Shown piece by piece: positions 17,728 through 25,931 of a stretch of 64,000 nt of DNA (its first letter is position 1; every line of letters starts with the position of its first letter). The stretch is from contig NZ_JAPVBG010000001.1 of the NCBI RefSeq assembly GCF_026967805.1, positions 573,143-637,142 on the forward strand, written 5' to 3'. The notes below the pieces were generated by a model. That model made no database searches, had not been told where the DNA came from, and saw nothing but the letters and a program-made list of their open reading frames with translations. Made by a program: the position numbers and the translations under genes. Source of the DNA: Blastococcus sp. VKM Ac-2987. Lineage in GTDB: Bacteria; Actinomycetota; Actinomycetes; Mycobacteriales; Geodermatophilaceae.

Positions 17728-18370
17728 GGCCGCCTGCGCCGGATCCCGTCGATGGCGGCAGCGCGCGCGGGCCAGGATCGCTCACCGCGATCTCGTAGCC
17801 CTCGACATGCCGGCAGGCCTTGCGCCCGGTGCCCTGCTCTCGGCGGTCATCGGGGGCCTCCGTGGCCGCGGCTCTCCGCGTTCGGACCCGTCGGGCTCGT
17901 CGGCCCCGGAGGCGTCGACGGTGCAATGCCGGGGGCAGCAATACCGCTCGACGGCGGGGAGCGGTGTGCTCTGTGCACCGCCAGCGCCACGAGCAGCCCC
18001 CGACCGGGCGCGGTCAGGCGGCCGCACTGACCGTCACGCGCTCATCGGGTCGCCGCCAGGGACGCCGAGAACGCGGGGGATACCCGGTCTTGAGCCGTCA
18101 GGTCGTGCCGGTGGCCCCACCCCCTGCACGATGCGCTGGCGAATCATGATCGGCAGACCCGTCGGCTCACCCAACTGCTGCAGAAGGAGGGCGCGCGGGC
18201 CAAGCGCAGTACCCGCGGCGGAGGCTGGGCCCGGCCGCCCGGCGGGGCGCACTTGCATCAGGCCAACTGCGGCACTCGGCTGGCAACGCGCCGAGCGGAA
18301 GCGTGGCGCTAAGGCACCTGAAGGCACGGCATCCCCCTGACTCGGCCCTGAGCAGCTGGATGGCGCCGGG
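17728..18370. other. Intergenic region without supported gene; possible remnant
   Basis: No frame here gives a convincing protein. One short stretch near 17774-17800 (plus strand) reads RIAHRDLVA, identical over its core to the kinase catalytic loop in the PAP2/kinase/LPG-synthase-type ORF at 41190. It may be the tip of another decayed copy, but the match is too short to be decisive. Confidence 0.3.
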
Positions 18371-18424
18371 AGTCCCAAGCCTTCCAAGCTGGCCATGCCG
18401 GTTCGATCCCGGTCACCCGCTCCA
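18371..18424 (+). pseudogene. 3' part of tRNA-Gly (UCC) with CCA end
   Basis: The anticodon loop CTTCCAA (18381-18387, anticodon TCC), a T-arm with GTTCGATCC loop and stem, the 3' acceptor strand CACCCGC, a discriminator T and an encoded CCA (ending 18424) are all present. The 5' side is not: no GCGGGTG strand or proper D-arm lies at the expected place, and the anticodon stem has a mismatch. It is therefore a 3' fragment rather than a working tRNA. Such 3' ends are typical integrase attachment-site scars. A second, similar fragment lies at 22266-22303 in the same orientation. Confidence 0.6.
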
Positions 18425-18562
18425 CGCACTGACCAGCTCGTATGCCCGATCCACCAGGTCAGAACGGTGCTAACCCTGCCGTCGGTCGAGGCACGTCCCC
18501 AACGTCCGCGTCCGTCGGCGTCACTGGGCGCATCCGGCCATCGCGGCTCGGAACAGTGCGGC

Positions 18563-19009
18563 TCACGCCCCCGCGAGCGCGACGCCGTGGCGCCTGGTCA
18601 CCGATCGGATCGCCGCCATCGAGTCCTCGACCGGCCGGTCCACCGGAACGGAACTGGCGAAGTCGGCGAAGAACCGCCCAGCGCCGTCGCCGGAGGTGGT
18701 CACCAAGAGCCGGGCGGACTCGCCGACGACTCCGAAGGTGGTCGGCGTACCGGCCGGCACGACGACCAGCCCGCCAGGCTCCACGTCGTAGGAAGTGCCG
18801 TCGACGAGCGCGGTGATGCGGCCCTCCAGCAGGAACAGCACGCCGGCCCAGGGCGAGATGTGCGGGGGCGCCATCGGCGCGGCGGATGCGATCACCTCGA
18901 AGACCTCGAAGGCCCCGCTGGCGTCCCGGACCGCGGCCTTCGCGATGTGGTCGCCGTCGATCATGCGGTGGTGCTGTCCTTCTCCGGGCCGGACGTAGAT
19001 GGCGCTCAT
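18563..19009 (-). CDS. Cupin domain-containing protein
   Basis: This 148-residue protein has one cupin fold between about residues 25 and 110. The two cupin motifs are recognisable as PPHISPWAGVLFLLEGRI and LVVVPAGTPTTFGV. The usual second His and Glu of motif 1 are only partly kept, so metal binding is uncertain. A C-terminal region of about 40 residues (FFADFASSVPVDRPVEDSMA) follows. It lies downstream of the LuxR-family ATPase gene on the same strand with a 65-bp gap. Between 18425 and 18562 nothing else is seen. Substrate and reaction are unknown. Confidence 0.78.
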   Translation of the reverse strand: MSAIYVRPGEGQHHRMIDGDHIAKAAVRDASGAFEVFEVIASAAPMAPPHISPWAGVLFLLEGRITALVDGTSYDVEPGGLVVVPAGTPTTFGVVGESARLLVTTSGDGAGRFFADFASSVPVDRPVEDSMAAIRSVTRRHGVALAGA

Positions 19010-19074
19010 GACTCCTCCTCTGGGTGAGTGCGAAGAGCCTCCGGCGGCGGAGCGGCAGGAGTGCGAGTAGTGCG

Positions 19075-21624
19075 CTACCCGACTCCGAGGACGTCCGCCA
19101 GCGCCGTGCGCTCGGAGACGCCGAGCTTGAGGCCGGCGCGGTAGAGATGACCCTCGACGGTGCGCACCGACACGGTCAGCCGCGCGGCGATGTCCTTGTT
19201 GGACAGCCCTCGGGCGGCCAGCGCGGCTATCTCGCGCTCCCGGGTGGTCAGTGGCAGCGGGCGGACTGCGACCGCCAGGGCCGGGGTCCGGGCGCCGGAG
19301 CGGCCGGCCAGCTTCTCGGCGAAGGCTGCGGCGGAGAGCGCCGATCCCCGCCCTCCCTGCCGGCGGTGCACGTCGGCTGCCTGGGCCGCGGCGTCGCCGG
19401 CGGCGACGAGGTCACCGAGCCGGGCCCAGGAATCGGCGGCCGAGAGCAGCCTCTCGCCGTCCTGGTCCGCCCAGGACCGGGCATGGGCGTGGGCCACCAC
19501 GGCGCGAGGGCCGCGCTCGAGCAGTGCTGTGAGCCGGGGCAGCGCCGCATCCGCGTCGCCGAGTTGGACGGCGGTCTGCCAGGCGAGCACCTCGTAGGCA
19601 GGGGCGCCCGTCTCGCGAGCGAGCTCGGCTGCGGCGACGGCGCGGCCCAGCGACTCGGTCGTCGATCCCTCGGCGGCTGCTCCCCACGCCAGCGCAAGGA
19701 GGTCGTCGGGCGCGTACAGCCGGTAGGCGGGATGCCGCCCGGCGGCGATGCCGGCCAGGAGCGGAGCGGCCTGCTCCGCCTGGCCGGCCTGCGCCAGGGC
19801 CGCCGCCAGCAGCGTGCGACAGCGGAACCGGAACTCGTGCCCCGAGTCCGCCAGCCCGGCCCACGCCTCGCGCAGCAGGAGCAGCGCGTCGCCGACCCGG
19901 CCTCCCGCGAGGCCGGCATGCCCAGCGACGACCAGCCCCATCAACCTGGCCGGGCCCGGAAGGTCGGCCGACGCGGCCTGCATCCGCCGGGCCTGGTCCA
20001 CAGCCCGGTCCGGTGCCCCGGCGAGGCGGTGCCCGAGCACCTGCAGGTCCGCGAGCCCGAACCCGGGAATGACGGTGGGCACCCGGTCGGCGGTGAGCCC
20101 ACCCACCACCGCAGCCTCGTCGAGCAGCCCGGACTCCCCGGTGACGGCGGCCGCCGCGGACACCGCTGAGGCGACCAGGATGCGAGCCAGGTCATCGGGC
20201 AGATCCTCGTGCAACAGCTCCCGACCGCGGAGGAGTACAGGTGAGAACTCCCCGCCCGCGGCGGCCAGGGCGAGGGACATGCCGGCGACGTGGAGCGGGG
20301 CCGATCCGGTGGCCTCGGCCGCGGCCAAGGCCTGGCGGGCCTCGTCGGGCCGGGCCAACGTCCAGAGCAGATTGCCGGCACGGTGGAGCTGGGCCCGCGC
20401 GCGCGTCGCGCTGTCCGGTGCCTGCTCGGCGAGGTGGGCGAGGATCGCCTCGGCCTCGTCGCCGCGGCTGAGCCAGGACAGGGCTGCCGCGTGCACCAGC
20501 CGGGCTGCGGGGTCGCCGGTCGCGGCGGCCGCGCGGGCCAGCCGCTCGGCCAGCGGCAGGTCGTACATCCGGGTCGCAGCCTCAGCGGCCCTCAGGAACA
20601 GCGCGGAGTCCGGGGGCAGGTCGGAGTCGAGGGTGAGCACCGCCCGGTGGATCGGGTCCGGCGCCGCGTCCAAGGTCTGCGCGACCCGGCCGCGCAGGCG
20701 ACGCGCCCGCAGGGTGCCCATGGCGACGCGGCGAGCCTCCCCGTAGAGCGGGTGCGCCAGCCTGGCGACCAGCCCGTCGGTGCGCACCAGGTCTCGCTCC
20801 TCGGCCGCCTCCAGGTCCGCCGGCGAGGTCAGCGCGGACAGCGTCGGGACCGCCACCGGCTCGGCCAACGCCACCAGGTCGACGACGTCCTGCACCCCGG
20901 GCCCGAGGTCGCCGATCTGCTGCTCGAGGAGGTCTACCAGCTCCGGGGAGATCGCCGGCTCGCTGGTCCACCGCCAGATCCCGGACGCCGGAGTGAAGCG
21001 GCCCGCCGACACCTCCCCGGCCAGCAGGTGCCGCAGGAACAGCGGGCTGCCCTCGGTCAGTGTCCACAACCGACGCGCGGAGGCGGACTCGACCGGACCG
21101 CCGAGGACCCGGGCGACCAAGCCGCTGGTCCGGGCTACGTCCAACGGCGCCAGGTCCAGGCGCGGGAGGTGGTCGCCCTTCCACAGGGACGTCACCGTTT
21201 CCGGGGCGGGCTCCCCGGTCCGGAGGGTGACCACGACCGGTGCCAGCCGCCGCACCACCACGCGGTGCAGCACGATCGCGGAGTGCTCGTCGAGCAGGTG
21301 TGCGTCGTCGACGGCCAGCACCAGCGGCTGCTGCCGGGCGAGTGCGTCCAGCGCCCGGCCGATGGTCTCGACGGCGTCGCCGGCCGGGACGTCGAGCAGG
21401 CCGGCGAACGCACCGAGGGGAAACGGCCGAGCGGCCGTGCTGCCGTGGGCCCAGACGACGGTCGCTCCCCGGCGCCCAGGAAGCGCCAGCGCCTCGCGAG
21501 CCAGCCGGGTCTTGCCCACCCCGGCCGGGCCTGCCACGACGATCCCCACCGCACCGGGCCGGATCGCCGCTGCGACCCTGCGCAGCTCCGCGTCCCGCCC
21601 GGTAAGCGGCCACGGCCGCTCCAT
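19075..21624 (-). CDS. Large ATP-binding LuxR-family regulator (LAL type)
   Basis: This 849-residue regulator has an N-terminal AAA/NACHT-like ATPase with Walker A GPAGVGKTR (around 31-40) and Walker B LVLAVDDAHLLD (around 101-112). A long Ala/Leu-rich helical middle of repeat type follows, then a C-terminal LuxR HTH (LTTREREIAALAARGLSNKD, SVRTVEGHLYRAG) in the last 65 residues. Length and order match the LAL/MalT-like family, which binds ATP and an inducer before activating transcription. Its likely partner is the cupin gene downstream. The ATG at 21624 fits the family N-terminus (LTGRDAELRRV). Confidence 0.92.
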   Translation of the reverse strand: MERPWPLTGRDAELRRVAAAIRPGAVGIVVAGPAGVGKTRLAREALALPGRRGATVVWAHGSTAARPFPLGAFAGLLDVPAGDAVETIGRALDALARQQPLVLAVDDAHLLDEHSAIVLHRVVVRRLAPVVVTLRTGEPAPETVTSLWKGDHLPRLDLAPLDVARTSGLVARVLGGPVESASARRLWTLTEGSPLFLRHLLAGEVSAGRFTPASGIWRWTSEPAISPELVDLLEQQIGDLGPGVQDVVDLVALAEPVAVPTLSALTSPADLEAAEERDLVRTDGLVARLAHPLYGEARRVAMGTLRARRLRGRVAQTLDAAPDPIHRAVLTLDSDLPPDSALFLRAAEAATRMYDLPLAERLARAAAATGDPAARLVHAAALSWLSRGDEAEAILAHLAEQAPDSATRARAQLHRAGNLLWTLARPDEARQALAAAEATGSAPLHVAGMSLALAAAGGEFSPVLLRGRELLHEDLPDDLARILVASAVSAAAAVTGESGLLDEAAVVGGLTADRVPTVIPGFGLADLQVLGHRLAGAPDRAVDQARRMQAASADLPGPARLMGLVVAGHAGLAGGRVGDALLLLREAWAGLADSGHEFRFRCRTLLAAALAQAGQAEQAAPLLAGIAAGRHPAYRLYAPDDLLALAWGAAAEGSTTESLGRAVAAAELARETGAPAYEVLAWQTAVQLGDADAALPRLTALLERGPRAVVAHAHARSWADQDGERLLSAADSWARLGDLVAAGDAAAQAADVHRRQGGRGSALSAAAFAEKLAGRSGARTPALAVAVRPLPLTTREREIAALAARGLSNKDIAARLTVSVRTVEGHLYRAGLKLGVSERTALADVLGVG

Positions 21625-21695
21625 GGCGTCAGGCTAGCGAGCCTCAGTCGAGTACCGCACTACTCACAGCCCTCGCCCCAGCTCACGCGAGGGTC

Positions 21696-21890
21696 GGCCG
21701 CCATCAGCGTCGGGCTGAGCGACGGCGACGGATACGCGGAGTTACGGGTGCGCGACGACGGACCCGGATTCGATCCCTCTGCCGCCGAACGCCTGTTCGA
21801 ACGCTTCCACCGCCGAGCGGATCCGGGGCGCCGAGCGGCCTGGGACTGGGGTTGGCCGTCGTCCGCGGCATCGTCCAGTTGCACGACGCG
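21696..21890 (+). pseudogene. Histidine kinase HATPase remnant
   Basis: Only the ATP-binding end of a sensor kinase is left: AISVGLSDGDGYAELRVRDD, then GPGFDPSAAERLFERFHRR (G1 and F boxes). After about 21838 the sense changes frame to GLGLAVVRGIVQLHD (G2 box). The His box, N-box Asn and everything upstream are absent. From 21891 to 22265 I see no supportable gene; the sequence after the G2 box drifts from any kinase pattern. Confidence 0.7.
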
Positions 21891-22265
21891 GTCACGACCT
21901 CTGCGCCGCGGACGGCGAAGCGCACCGGCTGGATCGTCGGCAGCGCTGCCTCACTCGAGCCGATCCGCCCGATCGGCACCGTTCCCCAGCAGCTGCCGGC
22001 ATTCCGGCTCGGCGAGCTCCTGGAGAAGGGGACGGACTCCGTACTCATGGACCTTCGTTCTCCCAGCCGATGTCGTGCAGTGCTCAGGTCACCCGTCGTC
22101 GGACCGGAGTGCCTCCCGAGCCAGACTCCCCCGCCCCGTGACCCGCGCCCACGGACGTACGTCCCTGCCGACGGGCCTTGAGCACTGGAATTCGTCCAGG
22201 TTCCGTTGAAGTTCGTCCGCCGGCCGTGCTCGACCCGCGCCCACCACCGCCCGAAGAGCTCAGCC

Positions 22266-22303
22266 ACCTGGCCGTGCCGCTTCGATCCCGGTCACCCGCC
22301 ACG
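22266..22303 (+). repeat. Second tRNA-Gly 3'-end-like fragment (direct repeat)
   Basis: These 38 bases match the tRNA-Gly 3' end at 18387-18426 at all but about three positions plus a two-base gap. They keep the T-loop TTCGATCC, the T-stem partner and the acceptor strand CACCCGC. The copy loses the discriminator T and the proper CCA context. Both copies have the same orientation and bracket about 3.9 kb. It is best read as an attachment-site-like scar. Confidence 0.55.
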
Positions 22304-22410
22304 TGGCACCGCAGGCCAGTCGGCCTGTCCGGCCTGGTGCAGGAGTCCTCGAGGACCCTCTGAAGGACCCCGTCGGCCCCCTGCGGGACCCACGCTCTCC
22401 GATGGGGAGG

Positions 22411-23165
22411 TCATGAACCGGTCACGCCGGGGGCGGGGCCTGGTGCTGGACCGCTGCCGGCGCGCGTGACGAGTTCGCGGGCGACCTCGTGCCGGCGGAC
22501 GTAGCGGGTCTGGGAGATGCGCCGCAGGAGCCCGAACGCGTCCTCGGCGTGATGTGCTCGTGGGCGATGATGATGCCCACGGCCTGGTCGATCTCGATCA
22601 CCCCGCGGGTGCTCAGCGCCCGGTGGAGACGCTCGGTGAGGGTGATCTCATCGACGTTCTTCAGCGCACCGGCCATGCCCGCCGCGGCCAGGTCGCCAGG
22701 GCGCGCACGAGGCCCTGGACCTCCGGGGTGAAGGCGCCCGGGGCCAGGGCGTACCTGTTCAAGGCGCCCATGGTGTGCCCGTTGACCAGGAGTGGTTCGG
22801 AGTGGATCGACCCGATCCGTGCCCGAGCACGGTGGCCGGGTAGCCGCTCCACCGACTCTCGGTGGCGACGTCGGGCGCGCTGGCGACCCGGCCGGTCCGG
22901 ACGATCTCCAGGCAAGGTCCCTCGTCGAGGTCGTACTGCTGCTCGTCGAGCAGCCGCCCGATCGGGTCGGCCCTGCGACGGTCACGACCCGACCGTCCAC
23001 GGCGAGGGTGATGGCGCAGGTGGCGGCCACCGGCACCGTGCGCGCGGCCAGTTCGGCGACCCGCTGGGAGAAGTCGTCGAACGTCTCGCTGCTCAGCAGC
23101 AGCCCGGCCAGCTCGGCACAGGGCTCGGACAACAGCGGTTGATCGGATCGACAGACATGCCACAC
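22411..23165 (-). pseudogene. GAF-ANTAR protein gene with about four frameshifts
   Basis: A complete GAF plus ANTAR antiterminator protein can be read only by switching frames. From 23165 one frame gives ELAGLLLSSETFDDFSQRVA and CAITLAVDGRVVTVA. The next gives IGRLLDEQQYDLDEGPCLEI and RVASAPDVATESRWSGYP. The third gives GSIHSEPLLVNGHTMGALNR. The first frame returns for ITLTERLHRALSTRGVIEID with QAVGIIIAHEHI. A last switch gives FGLLRRISQTRYVRRHEVAR to the stop at 22411. All protein segments remain in order, so this is a full-length gene with recent indels, or an error-prone assembly stretch. Confidence 0.8.
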
Positions 23166-23358
23166 CAGACTTCTGGTGGACCCCTCCGGGCTGCACCACT
23201 CGGCGTACCGCCAAGAACGGTGCGAGTCGGCAACGCACTGGTCATCCCGATTACCTGAAGGTGCTACACCTCGGCGTCCCCCGGACGATCGCCCGTCCGG
23301 ACCTCCGCGAGGTCGTCATGCGAGGCATCGCGACGGCGGTGCCCCCCCGGCATCTACC

Positions 23359-23495
23359 ATGCCGATGTCGCACGTGCTGCTGCCGGCAAACGAAGTACTC
23401 GCCTCGAACGCGATCCGGCACGCCCGCTGCCCGTCACGGTGACGAGCATGACCGACGGGTGGCTGGTCGACGTCGACGACGGCGCGAGCGAGTGA
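23359..23495 (+). pseudogene. RsbW-like HATPase (anti-sigma type) remnant
   Basis: From the ATG at 23359 the frame reads NEVLASNAIRHARCP, an N-box of the HATPase_c_2 (RsbW/anti-sigma kinase) type. After one missing C in a CCC run near 23435 it continues VTVTSMTDGWLVDVDD and stops at 23495. The G1 and G2 boxes are absent. Such ATPases often sit beside ANTAR/STAS genes in actinobacteria, and the broken GAF-ANTAR gene is adjacent. The piece is a short remnant. Confidence 0.5.
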
Positions 23496-23560
23496 CCGCA
23501 CGGAACCGGAGCCGGGACGACGGTCGTCCCGGCTGCTGGAGGCAGGGACCTGGGTTCCGC

Positions 23561-24460
23561 CTACCGGCCGGCTTGGTCGAGGAGGTCGTCGAGGACCCGG
23601 TCCATCTGCATGACCAGGGACACGTGCCCCTCCCCCTCGACCAGGTGGGCTCGCGCGCCGGCGACGTGCTGGGTCAACCAGACCGCGTGCGCGAACGGCA
23701 CCATGCGGTCCTCGGTGCCCTGCCAGATCGACACCGGCACGACGATCTCCCCGAGGTCGAACCCCCACGGCCGGGTGTGCGTCAGGTCGTCGTCGCGCCA
23801 GCCCACAATGCCCTGCGCACCGGCGTGACGCGTCGAGGCAGCCAGATACTCCGCCAGTTCCCCGGTCAGCGCGGCCTTGTCGACATCCGGCAGCAGCGCG
23901 CCCAGGCCCAGGACGATCAGGTCGGCGGTCACCGAGAACATCGGCGTGCCGTGCTCCTCGAGAAACGCAGTGAGCGCGGCCGGGCCCTGCGCGACGGCGG
24001 TGTACTCGGCCACGTTCTCCGGGGCCATCCCGGCGAGGCGGTCCAGCCCGACGGCATCAGGTGGCGCGATGCCGACCCCGCACGTCGCCGCACGGCAGCG
24101 CTCTGGCAGCACCGCCGCGCAGGCCAACGCCCGCGGACCGCCACCCGACCAGCCCAACGTGACGAACTCACCCGCGCCGAAGTGGTCCAGGATCCTCGCG
24201 ACGTCGACAGCATCGTCGGCGACGGTCGCCGTGGTCTCCGCGTCGGCCCGAGGCGTCGAGCCCCCGTAGCCAGGCCGGGAATAGGCGATGGTCCGCAACC
24301 CCCGGGCCGACGCCGGTCGCTCCAGGATCCCGTACGGGACGGCGGCCTGCGGTGTCCCGTGGTGGAACACCAGAGGAAGACCGTCCTCCGGCCCGGTGGT
24401 CAGCACCTCGAGCACCCGGCCATCCGCCATGACCACCTCCTGCGTCGCGGAACTGCGCAT
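23561..24460 (-). CDS. Alpha/beta hydrolase
   Basis: This 299-residue alpha/beta-hydrolase-fold enzyme shows the oxyanion HG motif (VFHHGTPQ), the nucleophile elbow GWSGGG, a probable acid in GTEDRMVPF and the catalytic His in EGEGHVSLV. No signal peptide is present, so it is cytoplasmic. The ATG at 24460 follows a strong ribosome binding site (GGGGAGGAG) 7 bp upstream; the longer frame upstream is antisense to the next gene. It shares the HGTP and GCSGGG/GWSGGG layout with the hydrolase at 27786-28664 and is divergent from a third at 24827. The substrate is unknown. Confidence 0.88.
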   Translation of the reverse strand: MRSSATQEVVMADGRVLEVLTTGPEDGLPLVFHHGTPQAAVPYGILERPASARGLRTIAYSRPGYGGSTPRADAETTATVADDAVDVARILDHFGAGEFVTLGWSGGGPRALACAAVLPERCRAATCGVGIAPPDAVGLDRLAGMAPENVAEYTAVAQGPAALTAFLEEHGTPMFSVTADLIVLGLGALLPDVDKAALTGELAEYLAASTRHAGAQGIVGWRDDDLTHTRPWGFDLGEIVVPVSIWQGTEDRMVPFAHAVWLTQHVAGARAHLVEGEGHVSLVMQMDRVLDDLLDQAGR

Positions 24461-24641
24461 CAGCTCGCTCCTCCCCTCGTCCGGTGTCCGCCAGCCTGCC
24501 AGTCCAGATGGCGGACGTGGTTGCGCTGTCCGCGCTCCCAGCAACCCGGACGCCTCGCTTCCTCCGCGGGAAGACGGCCACGCCGGACGCGATCGGTGAT
24601 GTCCGGGCGCGAACCGCGCGTCGAGCCGGTGACCTCGTGGG

Positions 24642-24810
24642 GCGGTGGCTGGAGCCGGCGCCGCTGGTGGGAACGGTGGGCCTGCTCGCGACCGGGAGCA
24701 CGGCCCGGACGATGCGACGACGACATGCTGTGGGCCACGGCCACGCTCGTCGCGGTGCTGCCGTCGGCGTGGTGGGTCGTGGCCGCGCTGCTGCAGCGGC
24801 GACTGGGGCG
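24642..24810 (+). pseudogene. P1B-type ATPase N-terminal remnant
   Basis: Frame 1 reads RWLEPAPLVGTVGLLATGS, then a shifted frame reads MLWATATLVAVLPSAWWVVA followed by ALLQRRLG. These align in order with the first two helices of the ATPase at 37081 (RRWLEPALLVVTLGLLAAGG; DDVLWAAATIIAVVPAAGWM; AALLRRRLG). The rest of the ATPase is absent; the remnant ends a few bases before the ribosome binding site of the hydrolase at 24827. The sequence between 24461 and 24641 carries nothing recognisable. Confidence 0.8.
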
Positions 24811-24826
24811 ACGAGGAGGAACCCGT

Positions 24827-25750
24827 ATGCGCACTACCACCGAGAAGCAGCTCAACGCCATCCAGCGGCCTGACGCCTACCGGGAGGTCCTCATCCCGTC
24901 GGCGGGTGCACCGATCGTGCTGTCGGTGTGGGATGGGGAGCCCGATCGGCCCGCGGTCGTGTTCCTGCCGGGCACGATGACCCATCCGCTGTTCTACGAG
25001 GACTTCCTCGACGCACTCAACCGCGCCGGAGTCACCGCTGTCGGCGTCCACTCGCAGGGCCACGGCAAGAGTCCACGTGTGCACCGGCCGCTCGTCTTCT
25101 CCACGCTCGTGACCAACGCCCGCGACGCCGTCGCCTGGACCCGCGCCGAGTTCCCCGGCCGACTGGTCGCCGTGCTCGGCTCCAGCCAGGGCGGCGTCGT
25201 GGCGATGGCGCTGGCCGGCTGCGGGGAACGGCTCGACGCCGTGTTCGCGCACAACGTCCTCGACCCGACGCTGCCGTCGTCGGTCGGGATCACCCGGTTC
25301 CCCGGGTGGGTGTCTCGGGTGTACCCGGCGCTGACCGCGGCGTTCCGGGTCGGTGGGCGGCTGCTGCCCCGCGTTCCCGTCCCGTTCGACGCCTACCTCG
25401 ACATGGCCCGCGTGGCCCGCGACCCGGCAGACGCCGAATACTTTTACACCGACCCGCTCGGGCTGCGGGCCTACCCGCTGGGGTTCATGGCGAGTCTGTT
25501 CACCGCGGACCTGTCGGGAATGACCGACGGCAGCATCCACTGCCCGGTCACCGTCGTCGCCGGCCGCGGCGACCCGCTCTTCCCGCTGACCTACACCCAG
25601 CAGGTCTACGGGCGCATCGTCGCGCCGGCCAAGGAGCTGCTCGTCGTCGACTCCGACGCGCACCTGCTGTTCAACGAGGACCTCGACGTTGTCCTGGCAC
25701 CCCTGCTGGACCGGCTGCTGCGGCAGTCCTCGGCAGACCCGACGGCCTGA
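24827..25750 (+). CDS. Alpha/beta hydrolase (intact copy of an ATPase-linked cassette)
   Basis: This 307-residue alpha/beta hydrolase has FLPGTMTHPLFYEDFLDAL around the oxyanion region, nucleophile elbow LGSSQGGVVAM, a probable acid in VVAGRGDPLF and a late His in VDSDAHLLF. The ATG at 24827 follows AGGAGGA. A truncated copy, with near-identical N-terminus (REVLIPSAGAPI, FLPGxMTxPLF), lies at 39460-39711 after the intact P1B-5 ATPase. Here the hydrolase is intact and only a remnant of the ATPase N-terminus precedes it. It may have served a metal- or stress-related role beside the ATPase; that is inference from position. Confidence 0.88.
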   Translation: MRTTTEKQLNAIQRPDAYREVLIPSAGAPIVLSVWDGEPDRPAVVFLPGTMTHPLFYEDFLDALNRAGVTAVGVHSQGHGKSPRVHRPLVFSTLVTNARDAVAWTRAEFPGRLVAVLGSSQGGVVAMALAGCGERLDAVFAHNVLDPTLPSSVGITRFPGWVSRVYPALTAAFRVGGRLLPRVPVPFDAYLDMARVARDPADAEYFYTDPLGLRAYPLGFMASLFTADLSGMTDGSIHCPVTVVAGRGDPLFPLTYTQQVYGRIVAPAKELLVVDSDAHLLFNEDLDVVLAPLLDRLLRQSSADPTA

Positions 25751-25931
25751 CGGTGACCCACCATCGAGGACACAACCAGGCACGGCCGGTCGACGGCACC
25801 GACGGGGGCTTCAGACGTGGTCCGGCCGGCAACCGCGATGGAGCACGCATGGGCGACGGGTCGCCTGGTCCCCGCATGACCGCTCGCCTGTGGTGCGCAA
25901 GGGCACGGCCGTCTCGCGGAGGCCTGGCCGG

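Noticed and set aside
18350-18424. A functional tRNA-Gly gene
   Set aside because: The 5' acceptor strand and D-arm are missing and the anticodon stem has a mismatch; only the 3' portion is convincing.
17728-18429. Overlapping frames on both strands after the AfsR-like gene
   Set aside because: None has family similarity, helices or a plausible start; composition is Arg/Pro/Gly-rich as in non-coding GC-rich DNA.
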